This document shows positions 16,673 to 25,527 of a stretch of DNA of 64,000 nt, in pieces. A program made the position numbers and the translations under genes. This stretch comes from Rhizobium sp. Root1203 (GTDB taxonomy: Bacteria > Pseudomonadota > Alphaproteobacteria > Rhizobiales > Rhizobiaceae), in assembly GCF_001424945.1 (NCBI RefSeq), contig NZ_LMCW01000056.1:62001-126000 (forward strand), given 5' to 3'. Positions within the stretch are counted from its first letter, which is position 1. Every line of letters starts with the position of its first letter. The notes beneath the pieces were generated by a model, which did not search any database, had not been told where the DNA came from, and worked only from the letters and a program-made list of their open reading frames with translations.

Positions 16673-18118
16673 TCAAACTTGCGAGTCGATCGGCAGGAGT
16701 TTCACGAGGTCGGCGACAAGCCGCCGGCGGAATCCCGTTTCGGGCTCATCCCCGTAGCTGACGATCTCGCCGTCCCGCACCGTTTTCCAGACGATCCCGC
16801 CATTCGGATCGAGGAAGACGCGGTAGCTGTTGGCGGGCGCGACGCCGGTCGCCATATAGGCCGTTAGCCTCGAGGCAAGCTCCGGGCTCTCGATGTACAG
16901 GCCGGCTTCCGTGTTGATTACGGCTGATCGCGGGTCGAGGTTGAAGCTGCCGATAAACACGGCCTTGCTGTCGAAGACCATGGCCTTGGTGTGCAAGGCT
17001 GCCCGCGACCGCGCGGAACCGAGCGACCAACCTGTCCGGAAGGCGTCGGTGTCCGAGCGCAGCTCGTAGAGCTCCAGGCCGTTCTCGAGCAGGCGCCTGC
17101 GGGTTTTGGCATAGACAGAATGCGCGGCGAGCTGGTTGTTAGAAGCGAGCGAATTGGTTAGCACCCGTACGCGAACATGACGTTCGTGCAGCGCCTTGAC
17201 GATCGCCTGCGCCCCGGCGGGCAGCACGAAATAAGGCGCCTCGGCGAGCAGCTCCTCCTTCAACTCGGAGACCCGTCCGCGAATGAAGGCGACCACGTCG
17301 TCGGCAGCCTTACCGCGGGCGATTGCTTCCGGGTCGTCTGCGATGATCCGGCCTGGCGCCCACACCAGACTGTCGCGCAGCTCGGCGCTCCGGGCCGCCA
17401 GCTCGTCGAGATCCTGGTTGATCGGATAGGGGTAGTCGGCTGCGGCAATCTCTTGGCGCAAGCGGGTCAGGATGGCATCGAGATCGGTGGCGTCGTAGGT
17501 GCGCCCCACGATTGTTGCGATTGGAACAGTCGAGGCGCTGTTCCAGTATCGGTCGAAAACCCCGGACAGATCGCCCACAACGGGTCCGACCGCCAGTACA
17601 TCCAGGTCGCGAAAATTGGCGACGGTGTTCACCCCATAGTAATCGTCGCCGATATTGCGGCCCCCGACGATCGCCGCCGAATTGTCTGCGACCATCAGCT
17701 TGTTGTGCATGCGGCGATTGACCCGTCGGAAGTCAGTAAGGAAGTCCAGCCTGGACCACCTCCGACTTTTGGTCGGGTTGAACAGACGAATTTCGACATT
17801 GGAGTGGGCGTCGAGGGCAGCTTTGACCTGATCACTGGCCTTGTAATAGGGATCGTCGACGAGGAGCCGCACCCGGACCCCACGATCAGCCGCCCTCATC
17901 ACGTGGTCGACAATGATCCGGCCAGTCGTGTCGCCGTCCCACACATAGTACTGCAAGTCGAGATATCGCTCGGCAAGGTCGGCCAGCGCCAAGCGCGTGA
18001 TGAAGGCCTCTCGCGCTTCGCTTAAAAGGCTGAAGCCGGAGAGGCCAGGATGTGCGGCGGCGGCCGGGCTGAAGAACGTGTCCAACCGGGTTAGCGCGGT
18101 ATGCTCGAACCCCGTCAT
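16673..18118 (-). CDS. Phospholipase D family protein (two HKD motifs)
   Basis: 481 residues with two complete HxKxxxxD motifs, HNKLMVAD at about His138 and HTKAMVFD at about His376, each followed by the expected GGRN or GSFN element. This is the phospholipase D/cardiolipin synthase superfamily, which exchanges phosphodiester head groups through a phosphohistidine intermediate. There is no N-terminal membrane anchor like that of classical cardiolipin synthases, so it may be a soluble or peripheral phosphatidyltransferase or phosphodiesterase. It is 135 bp from the GGDEF/EAL gene on the same strand. The natural substrate is uncertain. Confidence 0.88.
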   Translation of the reverse strand: MTGFEHTALTRLDTFFSPAAAAHPGLSGFSLLSEAREAFITRLALADLAERYLDLQYYVWDGDTTGRIIVDHVMRAADRGVRVRLLVDDPYYKASDQVKAALDAHSNVEIRLFNPTKSRRWSRLDFLTDFRRVNRRMHNKLMVADNSAAIVGGRNIGDDYYGVNTVANFRDLDVLAVGPVVGDLSGVFDRYWNSASTVPIATIVGRTYDATDLDAILTRLRQEIAAADYPYPINQDLDELAARSAELRDSLVWAPGRIIADDPEAIARGKAADDVVAFIRGRVSELKEELLAEAPYFVLPAGAQAIVKALHERHVRVRVLTNSLASNNQLAAHSVYAKTRRRLLENGLELYELRSDTDAFRTGWSLGSARSRAALHTKAMVFDSKAVFIGSFNLDPRSAVINTEAGLYIESPELASRLTAYMATGVAPANSYRVFLDPNGGIVWKTVRDGEIVSYGDEPETGFRRRLVADLVKLLPIDSQV

Positions 18119-18687
18119 GGCTTTTGTCTCGGGTTAGCGGCGGTGGCGCCTGGTCACTTCGAAAACTTCATGATCTCGGCCTACATCGTCGCGTCTTGGA
18201 GGCGAGAACTGGTTGATTTAGGCGGCTTTTGCGCAGATCCGATTTGACCAGTGCACGGCGCCAAACTGACCGATCTGGGGATCGTCCTGAGCGCACCCAA
18301 ATTGGCGCCGGGGAAAAGGCACCAACGGACAGCGCTCCGGATGTTCCCTCTCTGTTGGGATAAAACGATAACACGGTTCACATGCAATGTCGTCACCGTT
18401 CAATCCGGACGGTGCGATGCCGTGGTCACTGCCCAGTGTCACTCGCAGGAATTGTCCGAGTGAAGGAAAATATGGTGGCAAAAATCGAGAGCGGCTATAG
18501 TATATGTCGTCAAAGTGGTGAATCGTTACCAAGAAATCTACTTATCGAGCAAAGCAATATGCTATTTTGATGATTTTATATTTACGATCGTGCCGATATG
18601 ATTTATGAGCTTTCCAAATAAAACCAATGATCATATCGTGCGAGGCAGCGGAGACGGTTCTATTCGAATTCTTCGGGTCTAAAGACG
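18119..18687. other. Intergenic region before the EPS locus
   Basis: About 570 bases without a recognisable gene. The right end, 18480-18680, is strongly AT-rich and probably holds the promoter for the rightward polymerase gene. A 32-codon frame at 18472-18570 has a fair ribosome site (GAAGGAAAAT before ATG) but no recognisable sequence. Confidence 0.5.
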
Positions 18688-20157
18688 ATGAGTATTGAGC
18701 CGATAGGAATATTTACGGTATTGTTGGGGCTGTATAGTCTGGCGTCAGGCTATGCCTCGACGGCCACCGTCTTCGTGGTGATGACATTGTTCGGGTCGGC
18801 GGCGGCAATTCTCGCTGGCGCCGCGAATGTGCAGCCAGCCCATCTCTTTCTCCTCTTTCTTGCGATTGCCACTTTCGGCAACGGGACGCGCTGGCCGGTA
18901 GCGCTGAAGATGCTGCATTTCGGGCAGGCGGGTTTCTGGCTTGCCCTTCTCGCAGTCTATGGAGCGGCATCGGCCTATTTCCTGCCTCGGTTCTTTGCCG
19001 GCGAGAGCATGATCATCCCGTTGGGCGTATCTGAGTATCCTTCGAGTGGCGGAACCGTCCCCCTGGGGCCCGTTTCAAGCAATCTGACACAGACGATCTA
19101 TATCGCCGCCGATGTCGTCTGCTTCCTGACGATCCTGGCCTTGGGCTCAACGCGAACCGGCTTCATGGCTGTTGTGAACGGTCTCATCGCGTATGCGGGC
19201 TTCAATGTCTTCTTCGCGATGCTTGACCTGGCGACAAGTGCGACAGGCACACAGGACCTCCTCCAGTTTATGCGAAACGCCTCGTACGCATTTCATGAAA
19301 ACGAGACCGTCTACGGGATGAAGCGTATAGTCGGTTCCTGGCCGGAGACCTCAGCCTTTGCAGGCACGACACTCGGCGCTCTCGGATTCACCGGCACGAT
19401 GTGGCTTTGCGCACGCAAGAGCGGATGGACGGGCCCGCTTGCCCTGGCCTCGCTGCTTCTGATCGTTCTGTCGACGTCGTCGACGGGGCTGGTGGCGGCA
19501 CCCGTTTGCCTTGCCATCTTGTACATGACAGCATTGGTGCGGAGCGGTGTCACGCGAGGCAGCCGCCACAGCGCTGCCGTGGCGCTGCTCGCTCCGCCGT
19601 TTGTCGTCGTCTGCGTGCTTGTCGTGATCATCCAACAAAGTCTCTACAATCTGGTCCACGAGTATGTCGATCTACTCGTCCTGAGCAAAGCGACGTCGGA
19701 TTCAGGATTGGAGAGGGGGTCCTGGAACACGTACGGCCTGCAGAATTTCTGGGATTCATGGGGTCTTGGCGTCGGATTGGGAACGGCGCGTACGTCGAGT
19801 TTTCCGGTGGCCGTCTTGTCGAATGTCGGGGTTCCCGGCGCGATCTTTTTCTCGCTGTTTGCCCTGTCGGCGTTGTGGCCTTCACACGACGCACGGCGGA
19901 CCTTCGAGTCCGATGTCCGTCTAGCTGCCCGCAACGGCTGTTTGTGTCTTCTCGTCGGGGCAGTCGCGTCGGGAGCGACGATCGACCTCGGGTTGCTGTT
20001 TTTCATCCTTGCAGGCCTTGCGAGCAGCAAGCCATCACTGGACGAGGTGCCCACGTCGCCTTTATCAGCTGCAGGGAACATGGGACCGCGCCCGATCACG
20101 GAGGCGCTCGGCTCCCCCGACGGCGACATCAGCCGTGGACCCTCGGGCCGCTACTGA
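18688..20157 (+). CDS. EPS polymerase-like membrane protein (Wzy/O-antigen ligase type)
   Basis: 489 residues with about ten to eleven hydrophobic segments and a large loop around residues 100-135, the layout of Wzy polymerases and ExoQ-like proteins, which are poorly conserved in sequence. I infer that it joins lipid-linked repeat units in the periplasm, because the same locus has a flippase, a co-polymerase and an export protein but no other polymerase candidate. The C-terminal 30 residues are polar. The ribosome site is weak (AAAGACG before the ATG). Its 3' end overlaps the convergent glycanase gene by 7 bases. An O-antigen ligase role is the main alternative. Confidence 0.75.
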   Translation: MSIEPIGIFTVLLGLYSLASGYASTATVFVVMTLFGSAAAILAGAANVQPAHLFLLFLAIATFGNGTRWPVALKMLHFGQAGFWLALLAVYGAASAYFLPRFFAGESMIIPLGVSEYPSSGGTVPLGPVSSNLTQTIYIAADVVCFLTILALGSTRTGFMAVVNGLIAYAGFNVFFAMLDLATSATGTQDLLQFMRNASYAFHENETVYGMKRIVGSWPETSAFAGTTLGALGFTGTMWLCARKSGWTGPLALASLLLIVLSTSSTGLVAAPVCLAILYMTALVRSGVTRGSRHSAAVALLAPPFVVVCVLVVIIQQSLYNLVHEYVDLLVLSKATSDSGLERGSWNTYGLQNFWDSWGLGVGLGTARTSSFPVAVLSNVGVPGAIFFSLFALSALWPSHDARRTFESDVRLAARNGCLCLLVGAVASGATIDLGLLFFILAGLASSKPSLDEVPTSPLSAAGNMGPRPITEALGSPDGDISRGPSGRY

Positions 20158-21077
20158 TAGACCTGAAAATAATCGACGCGCATCTGCGTGAGCAATTCGT
20201 CCGGGTTTCGCTTCTGGGGAACGTCATTGTGTAGTGCAAGCGTCAACAGCGGCCAGAACACGTCGGCGTCCAGATCGAGGTCGGCAGAACGATTGATCGG
20301 CCAATTCGCCGGCAAGCCGGTCCGCGTGTCGATCACGGGTTTTCTTTCGAAATATGGCACGCACCGCGTTTCATCGACGAGGATGCCATAGCGGCAATAG
20401 CCCTGCGTCATGTCGAGCGTCGTGGACACACCGGTCCCCTCATGGTGCTCCCCAGGCTGACCCCACTCATGCAGATAGGCGCCATAGACGGTCGGTTCCC
20501 AGCCCTTGTGTTCAACGACGTCGAGTTCTATGCTGGTACTCGGGTTAAGAATGCTGCGGCCATTCAACATCCAGAATGCCGGCCAGCTGAGCGGGTGCTT
20601 GGGAAAAAGCATGCGTGCTTCGAAGTATCCCTGCCGCCAACCCTTGGTAACGATGCCGTCCCTTCTGGCCGTTTGAAGGCTGCCCGAGATCCACTGGTAG
20701 TCGCTGTGCGTATTTCCATAATAGTTGGGAACCGCCATCGTCCTGCCAATGTACTTGGCGGAGATCTGCAGCGACTTGCCGTTGGTCGTTCGATCATCGT
20801 CGACGATATCGTATGGATTGAACCCCTCTTCGCCTGTGCGTCGGGCGAATGCCGATGCTCCATAGAAGCCGGGTTCCGCTGACGTCGGCTTCGGACCAGC
20901 GTTCCAAATGGACCACTCAATCCTATCGAAATCGTCTTCAAAGACGAGCTTGCGACCGACGGTCGGATCGTCTGTCGACGCGTACGCGGAAGGTTCAGGT
21001 ATCAGCGCGAAGCCAAGCCCGAGAACGCCGGCGGACGCCTCGATGAAGCACCGTCGTGAAAGGACTGCCTTGTTCAT
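20151..21077 (-). CDS. Exported glycoside hydrolase family 16 enzyme (ExoK-like)
   Basis: 308 residues. The leader has a twin-arginine pattern (SRRCFIEASAG), so export is probably by the Tat route. The catalytic domain starts LVFEDDFDRIEWSIWN and carries the GH16 active-site signature ELDVVEH, with nucleophile and acid/base glutamates in the ExDxxE arrangement; the HEWGQPGEHHEGTG stretch follows. GH16 enzymes cut beta-1,3 or beta-1,4 glucans and galactans. Position in the EPS locus suggests trimming or depolymerising this polysaccharide, as ExoK does for succinoglycan. AGGAGAC lies 5 bases before the ATG. Confidence 0.9.
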   Translation of the reverse strand: MNKAVLSRRCFIEASAGVLGLGFALIPEPSAYASTDDPTVGRKLVFEDDFDRIEWSIWNAGPKPTSAEPGFYGASAFARRTGEEGFNPYDIVDDDRTTNGKSLQISAKYIGRTMAVPNYYGNTHSDYQWISGSLQTARRDGIVTKGWRQGYFEARMLFPKHPLSWPAFWMLNGRSILNPSTSIELDVVEHKGWEPTVYGAYLHEWGQPGEHHEGTGVSTTLDMTQGYCRYGILVDETRCVPYFERKPVIDTRTGLPANWPINRSADLDLDADVFWPLLTLALHNDVPQKRNPDELLTQMRVDYFQVYQ

Positions 21078-21104
21078 CGAAGTCTCCTGTCAGTGCGAAA
21101 AGAC

Positions 21105-22244
21105 TTATCCCGCGGCGACGCGCAAGGCGTCGGCATGAATGTCGACGACGTTCTCGGCGCTATATCGATCGATAAAGTCTTTCCGAAAGCGCGCATTGAG
21201 CCTCTCGGCCGGGAGATTGTCACAATAGTAAATCATCGCGTCGACGAGGGTCTGGCCGCCATCGGCGGCCACCAGGCGTCCCAGCTGCCGGTCGACCAGA
21301 ATATCGCTCGGGCCAAATTCGCAATCCGTCGCGATAACAGGAAGCCCGAACCGCAATGCCTCACATATGGCGAGCGACCACCCTTCCCAACGCGAGGTCG
21401 AAACATAGACATCGCTGGCCGAGAGTGCCGGTTGCGGATTGTCGGGATAGTGCTCGATCGTGACACTCGCCCCAAGGCCGAGACGGCTAATCTCACTTCG
21501 AAGCTTCGCCTCGCCATTGCCATGGCCGACAATTTTCAGCCGGACGTTCCTGCGAAGCTTCGAAAGATTGGAAAAGGCCTGAAGCAGGATGTCCTGACCT
21601 TTTTGGTATGAAAAGCGGCCAACGTTGACAAACGTTACGCACTCATCCTCCTCGCCGCCTTTTTGGATGTCTATGCCATCAAATCGTCTGACCGGATTTG
21701 GAACCCAATACTGCGGCGTGTAGCTGCCGAACATCGTCTTGAAGGACTCGAGCTGCCTCGGAGATGTTCCGAATACGCAGGAAGCGCGCCTCAGGAAATA
21801 AGCTTTCATCAGAAAGAACAGAATCCTTGCCTTCAGATGGCTCTGCTCACGCCACGGGTTGCCGTGCAGATGCACCACAAAGTTTCTCCGGATGCCGATG
21901 CATGAAGCCATAGCGATCACAGCCGGTTCGATCTGGGGAACGACGACGAGGTCATAGTCCTTGCTGCTGATGACCTCCCGAAAGGTCCGCATCAGCTCGA
22001 TACGGCTGCGCGGACGCCGGTCGATCGAGCGATAGTTCTGCGCGGAAGGCCTGTTGCTGTGGGTCGTGGTGTAGAGAACGTCGATTTCGAAATCGGCTGA
22101 ATATTTCTCCGTGAGTTTGCTGCAGATCGTGTCGACGACGTGCTCGATTCCCGCAAAGGAATGGGTCCCGGGTTGGACGTAAAGGATTTTGCGACGGTGT
22201 ACCGCTGCATCCTTCTGTCCTGGTGGGCCCGACTTTACTTCCAT
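21105..22244 (-). CDS. Glycosyltransferase family 4 protein
   Basis: 379 residues with the GT-B fold of family 4. The N-terminal domain starts ILYVQPGTHSFAGIEHVVD; the nucleotide-sugar side includes FVNVGRFSYQKGQDILLQAF and the family motif EGWSLAICEALRFGLPVIATD, with its ExxxxxxxE-like acidic residues. It probably adds one sugar to the EPS repeat unit on undecaprenyl diphosphate at the cytoplasmic face. I use the ATG at 22244; longer in-frame starts run into the promoter of the divergent oxidoreductase gene. It lies 27 bp from the GH16 gene on the same strand, as a likely two-gene operon. The sugar is unknown. Confidence 0.88.
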   Translation of the reverse strand: MEVKSGPPGQKDAAVHRRKILYVQPGTHSFAGIEHVVDTICSKLTEKYSADFEIDVLYTTTHSNRPSAQNYRSIDRRPRSRIELMRTFREVISSKDYDLVVVPQIEPAVIAMASCIGIRRNFVVHLHGNPWREQSHLKARILFFLMKAYFLRRASCVFGTSPRQLESFKTMFGSYTPQYWVPNPVRRFDGIDIQKGGEEDECVTFVNVGRFSYQKGQDILLQAFSNLSKLRRNVRLKIVGHGNGEAKLRSEISRLGLGASVTIEHYPDNPQPALSASDVYVSTSRWEGWSLAICEALRFGLPVIATDCEFGPSDILVDRQLGRLVAADGGQTLVDAMIYYCDNLPAERLNARFRKDFIDRYSAENVVDIHADALRVAAG

Positions 22245-22430
22245 TTTTCTACGTCCTCTTGAACGGAGAGATTTGCGTAGTATGGTATAGAAAACAAATT
22301 GCAGAAAATTCGTAGGAAACTCCCTTGCTCGATCCGGTGTCATTCGACTTTCGGTGCGAAGAAATATTGTTGCCCCGCCGGAATACTTATTCATGGCGGT
22401 GCGAAATGCAACAATAAAGGTGCGAATGCG

Positions 22431-24071
22431 ATGACGATAATCGATTTACAGTCGGCCTCTGGCGAAACTGTACTTCCTTTGCTGCGGTGTGACTTATGTA
22501 TCGTGGGCTCGGGGCCGGCGGGCAGCACGATTGCACAAGAGCTGTCAAACACCGGCCTGCAGGTGGTCCTGCTTGAAAGCGGCGGTTGGGCAAGAAATGC
22601 AGAGGTTGATACGCTCAATGAAATCGAGAACGTAGGTCGGCCGCGGGTTGAGGACCAATGGTCGGTTCGCAATCGGATATTGGGAGGCAGTTCTCACACC
22701 TGGGGCGGGCGATGCGCGGGGTTTGACGAAATCGATTTCGAGGAGAGGCACTGGGTTCCCTATTCCGGTTGGCCGATTGCCATGGAAGATATGATCCCGT
22801 ATCTGGATCGAAGCGCCGTTCATCTGGGTTTGGCAGTCGGCAGCGGCTTCAGCGACCAGCGTTTCTGGGATATCGCCCGACGATCAGCTCCCCATGCGGA
22901 GGTGGATCCGTCCCTCCTGCTGCCATTCTTCTGGCAATTCAGCAGGGATAAGACCGAAACTTACCCCTTCGAGTACATGCGTTTTGGGCGGCATCTTCCC
23001 GGCCGTCTCGGCTCGAACCTCACGCTGGTGACAGGGGCGACCGTTGTGCGGGTGCTGACGGTTGACTCCCAAGCCGGCGTTCGAGGCCTTGAATTTGCAA
23101 CACTCGACGGCCGCCGGCACACGCTTGCCGCGTCGACCGTCGTGCTTTGCGCGGGAGGAATCGAGAATGCGCGCATTCTCCTGAATTCTGGCACCGGCAC
23201 TCACCCCGGCCTCGGCAACGATCGCGACCAGGCCGGCCGCTACCTGATGGACCATCTTCGGGGCCCGGCCGCCTTCTTCGACCTCGCCGGATCGGAGGTC
23301 CTGCAACGCCGGTTTGGTCGCTACAACGTCAGAAGCCATTTCTTCCGGGCGGGCCTGCGCCTAAGCCCGGACGTTCAGCGACGCGAAGAGCTGCTCAATT
23401 GCTCTGCTTGGCTGGGCGAGGTTCTCGCGCCCGATGATCCATGGGATGCATTGAGACGATTTGCCGCCCGCAAGCCGGCATTGCCACAGGATGCGATCAG
23501 CCTCGTGAAGAACAGCCCGCTCCTATTGCGCGGCGCCAGAGACTATTTTGGAGCCCGCAACGGCCTCCCGCGCAAACTGCGTGAGCTGACGCTGGACACC
23601 ATGTGCGAGCAGGTTCCGGACGCCGACAGCCGCATCACGTTGTCGCAGCATCGCGATCGCCTGGGTCTGAGATTGCCGAAGGTCGATTGGCGCAGCCATC
23701 CCGATGAGGCGCGCACGATGCATCGGATGGCGGAACTGGTTTCTGACGAATTGCAAAGGATAGGTCTGCCAAAGCCGATCCTTGCCGACTGGGTGCGCGA
23801 CAAGGCGGAGGTCCCGGCGAGCTTTGTCGATGTGGCGCATCCGACCGGAACGACACGCATGTCGAGCGATCGCGGCAAAGGGGTGGTCGATGCCGATTGC
23901 GAGGTTCACGGCGTCGAGGGTCTGTTCGTTTCGGGCAGTTCGGTGTTCCCGACGGCCGGCCATTGCAATCCGACCCAGATGATTGTTGCGATGGCTGTCC
24001 GGCTCGCCGATCATTTGAAAGTCCGACCTGTGAGGCAAACTCCAGTCAAGGTGATGACAAATGTCGAGTAA
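22431..24071 (+). CDS. GMC family FAD-dependent oxidoreductase in the EPS locus
   Basis: 546 residues of the glucose-methanol-choline oxidoreductase superfamily. The FAD-binding Rossmann motif CIVGSGPAGSTIAQEL is near residue 25, NRILGGSSHTWGGRC follows, and the C-terminus has HPTGTTRM and the catalytic region SSVFPTAGHCNPTQMIVAMA. These enzymes oxidise alcohol groups of sugars or polyols to carbonyls. I use the ATG at 22431. The downstream SDR gene overlaps by 11 bases, so the two are translationally coupled and may act in sequence, one oxidising and one reducing a sugar carbon. No export signal is visible, so it likely acts in the cytoplasm on a precursor. Confidence 0.88.
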   Translation: MTIIDLQSASGETVLPLLRCDLCIVGSGPAGSTIAQELSNTGLQVVLLESGGWARNAEVDTLNEIENVGRPRVEDQWSVRNRILGGSSHTWGGRCAGFDEIDFEERHWVPYSGWPIAMEDMIPYLDRSAVHLGLAVGSGFSDQRFWDIARRSAPHAEVDPSLLLPFFWQFSRDKTETYPFEYMRFGRHLPGRLGSNLTLVTGATVVRVLTVDSQAGVRGLEFATLDGRRHTLAASTVVLCAGGIENARILLNSGTGTHPGLGNDRDQAGRYLMDHLRGPAAFFDLAGSEVLQRRFGRYNVRSHFFRAGLRLSPDVQRREELLNCSAWLGEVLAPDDPWDALRRFAARKPALPQDAISLVKNSPLLLRGARDYFGARNGLPRKLRELTLDTMCEQVPDADSRITLSQHRDRLGLRLPKVDWRSHPDEARTMHRMAELVSDELQRIGLPKPILADWVRDKAEVPASFVDVAHPTGTTRMSSDRGKGVVDADCEVHGVEGLFVSGSSVFPTAGHCNPTQMIVAMAVRLADHLKVRPVRQTPVKVMTNVE

Positions 24072-25086
24072 GACGGTTCTTGTTACCGGCGCGACCGGGC
24101 GGATCGGGCAGGTGGTCGTCGCCGACCTGCTGGAGCGCGGGTATCGGGTGCGAGCAACGACGTCGAGGCCGCGTGCCGGCATCCACGCCGATCGTGATGT
24201 CGTAGACTGGCGAATGGTCGATTTTTTGCGGGAAAACGACTTCGACGATCTGGTTTCCGGCTGCGACGGCATCCTCCATCTGGCCGCCGAACTCGGAAAA
24301 AAGGACCGGATGGTGCGCGTCAACGTCGAAGCGACGCGGGAACTCGCAAAGGCTGCCGAACGTGCGGGTGTTTCGGTCTTCTGCTATACGAGTTCGGTTT
24401 CGGTTTACGGCAGCGGCCGTTCGACGAACATCGCCGAGGATTCCGATGTTCTAACGCATGATCGTGACGTGCCGTCGGAATACTGGGCGCTCGATTACGT
24501 CCGGGAGTATGGCCGAACCAAGCTTGCCGGTGAGCTTCAGCTTCGAGAGGTTGCAGCAAGGGTGCGCTATGTCGTCTTCCGACCAGCCGTTGTCGTCGAT
24601 ATTTCGCAAATCATCGGCGTCCGCGACTGGCCCCTCGTGAAGCGAATGCTGGCGGCCCACCGACATGCGCATCATATCTACGTACAGGATGTCTCGGACG
24701 CACTGATTTGGTTCATGCAGCGCGGCCTGACAGGTCAAGGAGATCCCGGGAGCGTGAGCGTCTACAATCTTTCGGAGGACGACAGGCCCAATCCGCGCCA
24801 TGCTGATTTCATGCGTAAGGCATTCGCCGCAAGCGGCGACCGGCGCTATCGCACGGTCGCGGTGCCTGGGATCGCTGATTGGCTTCACGACGCCCTGCGG
24901 TTTCGATCGCTTCCTTTCAGAAACCCGCTCTGGTGCATGAGGTTTTCAAACGAGCGGCTGCAGGCGTCGGGATACCGTTTCCGGTTTGGAATGGCAAAGG
25001 CCGAAGAGCTTGCGTTGGAGACGCTGCGGCAGGAAGTGCCGCAAAATCAACAGAACGGAGAAAAACTTGCTGAGACGCAGGCCTAA
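24061..25086 (+). CDS. NAD(P)-dependent epimerase/dehydrogenase (extended SDR)
   Basis: 341 residues. The Rossmann motif VTGATGRIGQ starts near residue 6, the YTSSVSVYGSG segment follows, and the YxxxK pair appears as YVREYGRTKLAGEL near residue 150. The start ATG at 24061 lies inside the GMC oxidoreductase gene, so its synthesis is coupled to that protein. It probably works with that enzyme on a nucleotide-sugar or sugar intermediate for the EPS. Its 3' end overlaps the convergent small membrane protein gene by 4 bases. Which of epimerase, reductase or dehydratase it is cannot be decided from sequence alone. Confidence 0.85.
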   Translation: MSSKTVLVTGATGRIGQVVVADLLERGYRVRATTSRPRAGIHADRDVVDWRMVDFLRENDFDDLVSGCDGILHLAAELGKKDRMVRVNVEATRELAKAAERAGVSVFCYTSSVSVYGSGRSTNIAEDSDVLTHDRDVPSEYWALDYVREYGRTKLAGELQLREVAARVRYVVFRPAVVVDISQIIGVRDWPLVKRMLAAHRHAHHIYVQDVSDALIWFMQRGLTGQGDPGSVSVYNLSEDDRPNPRHADFMRKAFAASGDRRYRTVAVPGIADWLHDALRFRSLPFRNPLWCMRFSNERLQASGYRFRFGMAKAEELALETLRQEVPQNQQNGEKLAETQA

Positions 25087-25376
25087 TCCGCGGAATACTT
25101 GGATTGAATCTTCTGCCACACGCGTCGGCGGCCGCCTGCGGTGCGCCGCGAGTAGAGGCAATACAGGATGCCGTGGCCGAAAAGATAGCCGGCCTCGAGC
25201 ACGACCGCAAATGCCACACTCCATGCAACTGACTGAAGAAGAGTGCTTCCGATCGAGTAGCTCGCGATTGCATAGGCAATCATCACGATGAGAACAGTAA
25301 TTGTGAAAACAAGAACCGGCATGCGCAGTGCACAAGCCACGCCGATCAGGAAAGAAACAGCAGCTGCCCACTCCAT
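25083..25376 (-). CDS. Small integral membrane protein of unknown function
   Basis: 97 residues with about three hydrophobic helices (MEWAAAVSFLIGVACALRM, then VFTITVLIVMIAYAIA, then SVAWSVAFAVVLEAGYLFG) and a basic C-terminal tail (RRTAGGRRRVWQ), so the tail is probably cytoplasmic. I place the start at the ATG at 25376; AGGAGGT lies 13 bases upstream, a long but usable spacing, and lies inside the longer alternative frame. I do not recognise a family. It sits downstream of the exoF-like gene on the same strand, separated by about 150 bases, and may be an accessory EPS membrane component. Confidence 0.6.
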   Translation of the reverse strand: MEWAAAVSFLIGVACALRMPVLVFTITVLIVMIAYAIASYSIGSTLLQSVAWSVAFAVVLEAGYLFGHGILYCLYSRRTAGGRRRVWQKIQSKYSAD

Positions 25377-25527
25377 TAGGTTGATTCGACCTCCTGTCCG
25401 GCACGACCCGTAGGTGTCTATCATCGGTCATCTGCAGGATGTAGGCAAGTCCAAATTAAATCGTCCACAGGACAGCCCGGGACGAGCGGCTGCCTGCTGC
25501 GTGTTCAACGCTACCCTATTTCCGGGT

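Noticed and set aside
18472..18570. 32-codon frame with a fair ribosome site before the EPS locus
   Set aside because: Too short and unrecognised; no evidence beyond the ribosome site. It would need conservation or peptide data.
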